Origin: UBA685 sp049890115
GTDB taxonomy: Bacteria > Pseudomonadota > Alphaproteobacteria > Puniceispirillales > Puniceispirillaceae
Reading direction: 5' to 3'
NCBI GenBank assembly: GCA_049890115.1
Contig: JBMHCC010000039.1
Location: 62,001 to 126,000 of the forward strand
DNA length: 64,000 nucleotides
The translations under genes were made by a program, and so were the position numbers. The stretch's first letter is position 1; every line of letters begins with the position of its first letter. The notes under the pieces were generated by a model that worked only from the letters and a program-made list of their open reading frames with translations, was not told the DNA's origin and ran no database searches. Of the stretch, positions 60,141 to 64,000 are shown in pieces.

Positions 60141-61042
60141 TATGACGCCTCCTTTCCAGCTGCTTCAGGCTGATTAGCCCATGCCTCACAGCATCCTTTG
60201 GCAAGTGCCCGCACCCGCCCAATATAGCTTTGGCGTTCTGTCACAGAAATCACACCCCTAGCATCAAGCAGGTTAAATAGGTGAGATGCTTTCATACATT
60301 GATCATAGGCTGGCAAAGCAAGCGGCACATCAAGAGCTAGCAATTTTCCGCATTCAGCTTCGGCATCTTTGAAATGCTGGAACAACGCATCTGTATCAGC
60401 ATGTTCAAAATTCCATGTTGAGAATTCGACTTCTGCACGATTAAAGATATCACCGTAAGTTTTGCCGCCTTTATCTTTTGGTACACCATCCCAGTCTAGA
60501 TCATAGACATTTTCAACACCTTGAATAAACATCGCAAGCCGCTCTAGACCATAGGTTAGCTCTAGCGGTACAGGGTCACATTCAATACCGCCCACCTGCT
60601 GAAAGTACGTAAATTGCGAGATTTCCATCCCATCACACCAGATTTCCCAGCCAAGGCCCCATGCACCGAGCGTTGGTGATTCCCAATCATCTTCAACAAA
60701 TCTGATATCATGTGCATGAACATCAAGGCCGATGGCTTCTAATGAGCCAAGATACAGCGCCTGTGCATCAGGTGGTGATGGCTTCATAATGGTTTGAAAC
60801 TGGTAATAATGCTGTAATCTGTTTGGGTTTTCACCATAGCGGCCATCTGTTGGTCGGCGTGATGGCTGCACATAGGCTGCATTCCAATGAAAATCAGGGC
60901 CAAGAGCGCGCAAGGTTGTAGCAGGGTGAAATGTACCAGCGCCAACTTCCATATCATAGGGCTGCAAAATCACGCATCCTTTTGATGCCCAATAAGATTG
61001 CAGGTTTAAAATAATTGACTGAAAATCTGTGCGTATTGCCAT
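60140..61042 (-). CDS. glyQ: Glycyl-tRNA synthetase alpha subunit
   Basis: Class II catalytic subunit of alpha2-beta2 GlyRS. LQSYWASKGCVILQPYDMEVGAGTFHPATTLR opens the fold. YVQPSRRPTDGRYGENPNRLQHYYQFQ, LGWEIWCDGMEISQFTYFQQVGG and LTYGLERLAMFIQGV cover the active site. The start at 61042 (MAIRTDFQSI) gives 300 aa, the usual size. Longer ATG starts at 61078 and 61096 are possible, and none has a strong Shine-Dalgarno. Confidence 0.96.
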   Translation of the reverse strand: MAIRTDFQSIILNLQSYWASKGCVILQPYDMEVGAGTFHPATTLRALGPDFHWNAAYVQPSRRPTDGRYGENPNRLQHYYQFQTIMKPSPPDAQALYLGSLEAIGLDVHAHDIRFVEDDWESPTLGAWGLGWEIWCDGMEISQFTYFQQVGGIECDPVPLELTYGLERLAMFIQGVENVYDLDWDGVPKDKGGKTYGDIFNRAEVEFSTWNFEHADTDALFQHFKDAEAECGKLLALDVPLALPAYDQCMKASHLFNLLDARGVISVTERQSYIGRVRALAKGCCEAWANQPEAAGKEAS

Positions 61043-61143
61043 TGCGGGGCCCACTGTCAAGCTGCGGCGACCTGCCATGCTGGCAAGCCTTGTCATTGTG
61101 GCGTCAATCTAGCCGAAACAGACCTTAAAAATCAAGCAATGCA

Positions 61144-61365
61144 TTAGGCATCAGGACAGATATGATCATCTTTATTTGCGGCTTGATACCATTTCCCGCA
61201 ATCAGGACATTCAACCATATCAATCGAGCTTGCTGTATCAGCATTTGTATCATGGCCAGATGATTGCTGTTCTCTGATTTTCTTTTGTGTTTCCAGAAAA
61301 CGAAAGACCTGCCAGACCACAAATAATATGACAGCCAAACCTAAAATTTTACCAAGTGATAGCAT
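61144..61365 (-). CDS. Small membrane protein with C-terminal zinc ribbon
   Basis: This 73-residue protein has an N-terminal helix (LGKILGLAVILFVVWQVFRFL), a charged linker and a C-terminal VECPDCGKWYQAANKDDHICPDA. The Cys-x2-Cys and His-x-Cys can form one zinc site. It resembles PP0621-type small proteins seen near sppA/glyQ in Proteobacteria. Function is unknown. It lies between sppA (50 nt upstream) and glyQ on the same strand. Confidence 0.7.
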   Translation of the reverse strand: MLSLGKILGLAVILFVVWQVFRFLETQKKIREQQSSGHDTNADTASSIDMVECPDCGKWYQAANKDDHICPDA

Positions 61366-61415
61366 GATGCCGAATCCCTTTAATCCTGAAAAATCATAGT
61401 CCTATTACAATACGT

Positions 61416-62258
61416 TTAAAGCCCCAGACGAGACCACCAGATTTTTGCTTCGCCAGCTGCGATAATATCATCTGGCTGCCATAAGCCTAGCTGGCTGGTC
61501 AAAGCGCCAAGCGGGCCGAATTTCCGCTTTGATGATAACATGACAAGCCGCATATCATCGCCAAATTTCTGCACCAAAACCTGATTTAACACACCAATTT
61601 GATCAATCAGACCTAATTCTAGGGCCTGTGTGCCAGACCAAAACGCCCCTGAGAACAGCACATCATCTGCCCCTGTAAGGCGCACACCACGGCGGCCTTT
61701 GACATAGGCGGTAAATTCATCATGTAATGCTGCTTGAAGCGATTTCAGATGCGCCACATCATCTGGTTTTTCAGGCTGAAACGGATCAAGCATAGCCTTT
61801 GATGAACCAGCGGTATAAATCCGTCTTTCCACACCCATTTTGGCCAATAATTCAGGAAAGCCAAAACCAGAAGATACCACACCAATAGAGCCGATAATTG
61901 AGGCAGGGCTGGCATATATCTCATCAGCTGCACACGCTAGCCAATAGCCACCAGATGCTGCTGCATCTTCACAAAAGGCCATAACAGGCACTTGTTTTTT
62001 ATCAGCAAGCTGGCGAATTCTATCAGCGATGAGCTGTGACTGCACTGGCGAGCCACCTGGTGAATTAATCACCAGCGCAACAGCTTTGATACCGCTGATG
62101 GAAAAGGCTTTTTTCAGCTGTGTTTCCAGCGATTCTAGATTTAAAGAACGACGCACCCCGCCAGATGATGGTGCAATGACCCCATGCAAACGCAAGACAG
62201 CAACAACAGCTTTTTCTTTGCGCCAAAATAATAGCTTAGAGACCAGATTGCCTAACAT
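61416..62258 (-). CDS. sppA: S49-family signal peptide peptidase (SppA/SohB-like)
   Basis: Membrane serine protease that degrades cleaved signal peptides. VAVLRLHGVI starts the ClpP-like fold. ALVINSPGGSPVQSQLIADRI, the nucleophile Ser in DAAASGGYWLACAADEI, and ASIIGSIGVVSSGFGFPELLAKMG are seen. Length 280 aa corresponds to the short single-unit form. AAGGAG lies 5 nt before ATG. No clear long N-terminal transmembrane helix is present (LVSKLLFWRKEKAVVAVL), so membrane attachment is uncertain. Confidence 0.93.
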   Translation of the reverse strand: MLGNLVSKLLFWRKEKAVVAVLRLHGVIAPSSGGVRRSLNLESLETQLKKAFSISGIKAVALVINSPGGSPVQSQLIADRIRQLADKKQVPVMAFCEDAAASGGYWLACAADEIYASPASIIGSIGVVSSGFGFPELLAKMGVERRIYTAGSSKAMLDPFQPEKPDDVAHLKSLQAALHDEFTAYVKGRRGVRLTGADDVLFSGAFWSGTQALELGLIDQIGVLNQVLVQKFGDDMRLVMLSSKRKFGPLGALTSQLGLWQPDDIIAAGEAKIWWSRLGL

Positions 62259-62283
62259 GTCAGCTCCTTATTGCTTTGTCATC

Positions 62284-63114
62284 TCACTTCAGGGATACAC
62301 CGTCAAATAACCAGCCTTGCTCACCAGCTAAAATCTGTTCTGCCCGCATGGTCAGTGCCCCATCTGGATGATGTAATACCAGCCCATCAAGCATTGTAAA
62401 AGGGGCAGATATTGCTTTTCGTGCTGTGACTATCACTCTGATAGCAGGGCTTGATTTATAAGGCCAGATTGGCAGCACCGTAATCCCGCCTGCCCCATGG
62501 GAACGCAAAGCCACGATAAGATCATCCAATCTGTCAGCACGCAAAATCATTGTCAGGCGACCTTTTGGCTTCAAGGCTTTCAAGCTGGCTGCCACCCAAT
62601 CATCTAGCTTTGCTTCATCACCATGATGAGCAAGGCTTCGTCTGGCATGGCGCGGTCTGGTTGATGCTGGATGATGGAAAGGTGGGTTTGCAATCACCTG
62701 ATCAAAGCTAGCATCAAGCAAAGCTGGCAGGCTGGTAATATCAGCCTGAAGCGGTCTTATTATGTCAGAAAACCCAGCTGATGCCCTATTATGGCGCAGT
62801 AAAGATACCAGCGCATCGTCTTTTTCAATCGCTGTGATATGACAATCAGATAAACGATGCGATAGCGCGATAGCAACAGCGCCAACCCCAGCCCCAAATT
62901 CAGCAATACGACTGCCATCTTCTTTGCCAATCGCAGAGGCTAGCAAAATCGCATCTGTGCCAAAACGATAGCCCTGTTTTGGCTGATAAAGATGATAGCG
63001 TTTATTCAAAATACCATCATGACTGAGCGCAATATCAGGCAGCCCATCATTATCATTACCGCCATTGCCACTCATCAGCTTATGATTATCGCCAAAAGAC
63101 CCGTCATTCATCAT
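62284..63114 (-). CDS. TrmN6-like N6-adenine methyltransferase
   Basis: A 276-residue SAM methyltransferase. YQPKQGYRFGTDAILLASAI and IAEFGAGVGAVAIALSHRL form motif I. The catalytic NPPF is in FDQVIANPPFHHPAST, the hallmark of adenine or Gln N-methylation. It resembles E. coli TrmN6 (tRNA1-Val A37). The target here is inferred. The start is uncertain: ATG 63114/63111 overlaps the DUF2007 stop; ATG 63075 is also possible. The gene is tightly linked to DUF2007 and sppA, as in many Alphaproteobacteria. Confidence 0.88.
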   Translation of the reverse strand: MMNDGSFGDNHKLMSGNGGNDNDGLPDIALSHDGILNKRYHLYQPKQGYRFGTDAILLASAIGKEDGSRIAEFGAGVGAVAIALSHRLSDCHITAIEKDDALVSLLRHNRASAGFSDIIRPLQADITSLPALLDASFDQVIANPPFHHPASTRPRHARRSLAHHGDEAKLDDWVAASLKALKPKGRLTMILRADRLDDLIVALRSHGAGGITVLPIWPYKSSPAIRVIVTARKAISAPFTMLDGLVLHHPDGALTMRAEQILAGEQGWLFDGVSLK

Positions 63115-63319
63115 AAAGCTCATCAACATCTGACAATGTTGCCCGTGCAGCTGCCACATATCCATCTGGCACCATCAAGCGGCGTGGAAAGGCACCAATA
63201 CCAGCTTCTAATGCTGAAATATGATGATCAAAGACAATAAAAGGGATATCAGCACTTGCCAAAAGTGACTGCAAATAGGTTAGCCGCGCTAAATTTGTGG
63301 TTTTAACAACACATTCCAT
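63104..63319 (-). CDS. DUF2007 domain protein
   Basis: This 71-residue protein starts MECVVKTTNLARLTYLQSLLASADIPFIVFD and ends DELYDE. The putative signal-transducing DUF2007 fold resembles an ACT-like sandwich. GIGAFPRRLMVPDGYVAAAR is characteristic. The start at 63319 has a purine-rich AGGGG just upstream but close. A GTG at 63334 is an alternative. It is divergent from the polyprenyl synthase and is the first gene of the minus-strand cluster. Confidence 0.82.
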   Translation of the reverse strand: MECVVKTTNLARLTYLQSLLASADIPFIVFDHHISALEAGIGAFPRRLMVPDGYVAAARATLSDVDELYDE

Positions 63320-63360
63320 AGCCCCTATTATCACCTAAAATAACAAACACTCCAATAGTC

Positions 63361-63389
63361 TTGTTATTATATCTGAATCACCCTATGTA
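63361..63389 (+). promoter_or_regulatory. Possible promoter of the polyprenyl synthase
   Basis: TTGTTA (63361-63366), 17-bp spacer and TATGTA (63384-63389) lie 54 bp before the start, in the 123-bp divergent gap. The -10 is weak. Confidence 0.35.
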
Positions 63390-63442
63390 TCGTGGTGCAA
63401 AGACAGCTTATAAAGCAAAGATAATGGCAAAGGCATTTTGTG

Positions 63443-64000
63443 ATGAACCATATTCCAACCCCATCAGTCGCAGGGCTAACAGCATTGCTTGGTGCTGATA
63501 TCAAGCGTGTGAATGATGTGATTATGGCGCGTATGGGTTCAGATGTGCCAATGATCCCAGAGCTGGCAACGCATTTGATCGCCGCTGGCGGTAAAAGATT
63601 GCGCCCGATGCTTACTTTGGCTGGCGCAAGGGCAGCTGATCAGAACCAAGATAAAGCAGATGACCGTGCCTTATTATTGGCAGCGGCGGTTGAATTTATT
63701 CATAATGCCACTTTGCTTCATGATGATGTTATTGATGAATCAGATAAACGGCGTGGGCGTGATACCGCAAATGCTGTTTGGGGCAATGAGGCATCTGTTT
63801 TGGTGGGAGATTTCCTGTTTGCCAGATCATTTGAGCTGATGGTTGAAACAGGTGATATTGATGTGCTTGGCGCTTTATCATCTGCCTCAGCACGCATCAC
63901 TGAAGGCGAGGTCAAACAGATGACGATGGCAGGCCGCCCTGATAGCAGCCTGCAAGATTATCTGGATGTGATAACTGGCAAGACAGCTATTTTATTTGCA
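63443..64000 (+). CDS. ispB: Polyprenyl diphosphate synthase (N-terminal 186 codons, cut by window end)
   Basis: Trans-prenyltransferase probably making the octa- to decaprenyl chain of ubiquinone. The first-Asp-rich motif is in LLHDDVIDESDKRRGRDT, preceded by GGKRLRPMLTLAGA. AVWGNEASVLVGDFLFARSFELM and the region EGEVKQM follow. The second Asp-rich motif lies beyond the window. AAAGG lies 9 nt before ATG. The chain length cannot be read from the fragment. Confidence 0.94.
   Translation, partial: MNHIPTPSVAGLTALLGADIKRVNDVIMARMGSDVPMIPELATHLIAAGGKRLRPMLTLAGARAADQNQDKADDRALLLAAAVEFIHNATLLHDDVIDESDKRRGRDTANAVWGNEASVLVGDFLFARSFELMVETGDIDVLGALSSASARITEGEVKQMTMAGRPDSSLQDYLDVITGKTAILFA

Noticed and set aside
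1..64000. Mobile elements, tRNA/rRNA genes or CRISPR arrays
   Set aside because: No transposase, integrase, regularly spaced repeats, cloverleaf or rRNA-like sequence was seen. Gene order matches conserved alphaproteobacterial blocks throughout.

Overview
The window is a dense, mostly housekeeping stretch of an alphaproteobacterial chromosome. It is moderately AT-rich, with short intergenic gaps and many 1-4 bp overlaps between start and stop codons. Several things point to Alphaproteobacteria: the FtsZ tail ending in LDIPAFLRRQAN; the order ybgC-tolQRAB-pal-cpoB-tilS-ftsH-folP-glmM; the serC-serA-hisZ-purA block next to rpoH; the zapA-6S RNA-fau arrangement; and a glyQ/glyS/ppdK cluster beside sppA, a TrmN6-like methyltransferase, a DUF2007 protein and a polyprenyl diphosphate synthase. 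A SAR116-like marine lineage is only a guess from base composition and gene style. No tRNA, rRNA, insertion sequence, prophage or CRISPR was seen.

Layout. 1-9375 (+): cell division and envelope (ftsQ end, ftsA, a 41-codon small ORF, ftsZ, lpxC, bamD), then recN and ligA. 9372-14333 (-): aminopeptidase P, prmA, UvrD/PcrA helicase. 14537-20538: mlaA-mlaC (+), ettA (-), a YggT-like protein (+), a small membrane protein (-), an RluD-type pseudouridine synthase (+) and rpoH (+). 20562-43782 (-): purA, hisZ, serA, serC, glmM, folP, ftsH, tilS, the Tol-Pal system, ruvCAB, yebC, ymdB, fau, 6S RNA, zapA and a coiled-coil partner. 44079-52201 (+): tkt, gap, efp, a SuhB-type phosphatase, an uncharacterised MotA/TolQ-like plus MotB/OmpA-like pair and a secreted orphan protein. 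52237-54024 (-): ABC exporter. 54332-55209 (+): rpmE and a small heat-shock gene. 55280-63319 (-): ppdK, glyS, glyQ, a zinc-ribbon membrane protein, sppA, a methyltransferase and DUF2007. 63443 to the window end (+): polyprenyl synthase, cut by the window.

The genes cover envelope construction and constriction (Fts, LpxC, BamD, Mla, Tol-Pal, GlmM), DNA repair (RecN, LigA, UvrD, RuvABC), translation (EttA, PrmA, EF-P, L31, GlyRS, TilS) and central metabolism (Tkt, GAPDH, PPDK, serine, purine and folate synthesis).

The most interesting signals are regulatory. A three-hairpin leader ahead of the small heat-shock gene has the hallmarks of a ROSE RNA thermometer. Sigma-32-type promoters sit in front of both rpoH and that gene. 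A compact hairpin leader precedes serC-serA. A well-supported small ORF lies between ftsA and ftsZ and is positioned for translational coupling to ftsZ. A three-way-junction-like inverted repeat lies between lpxC and bamD.
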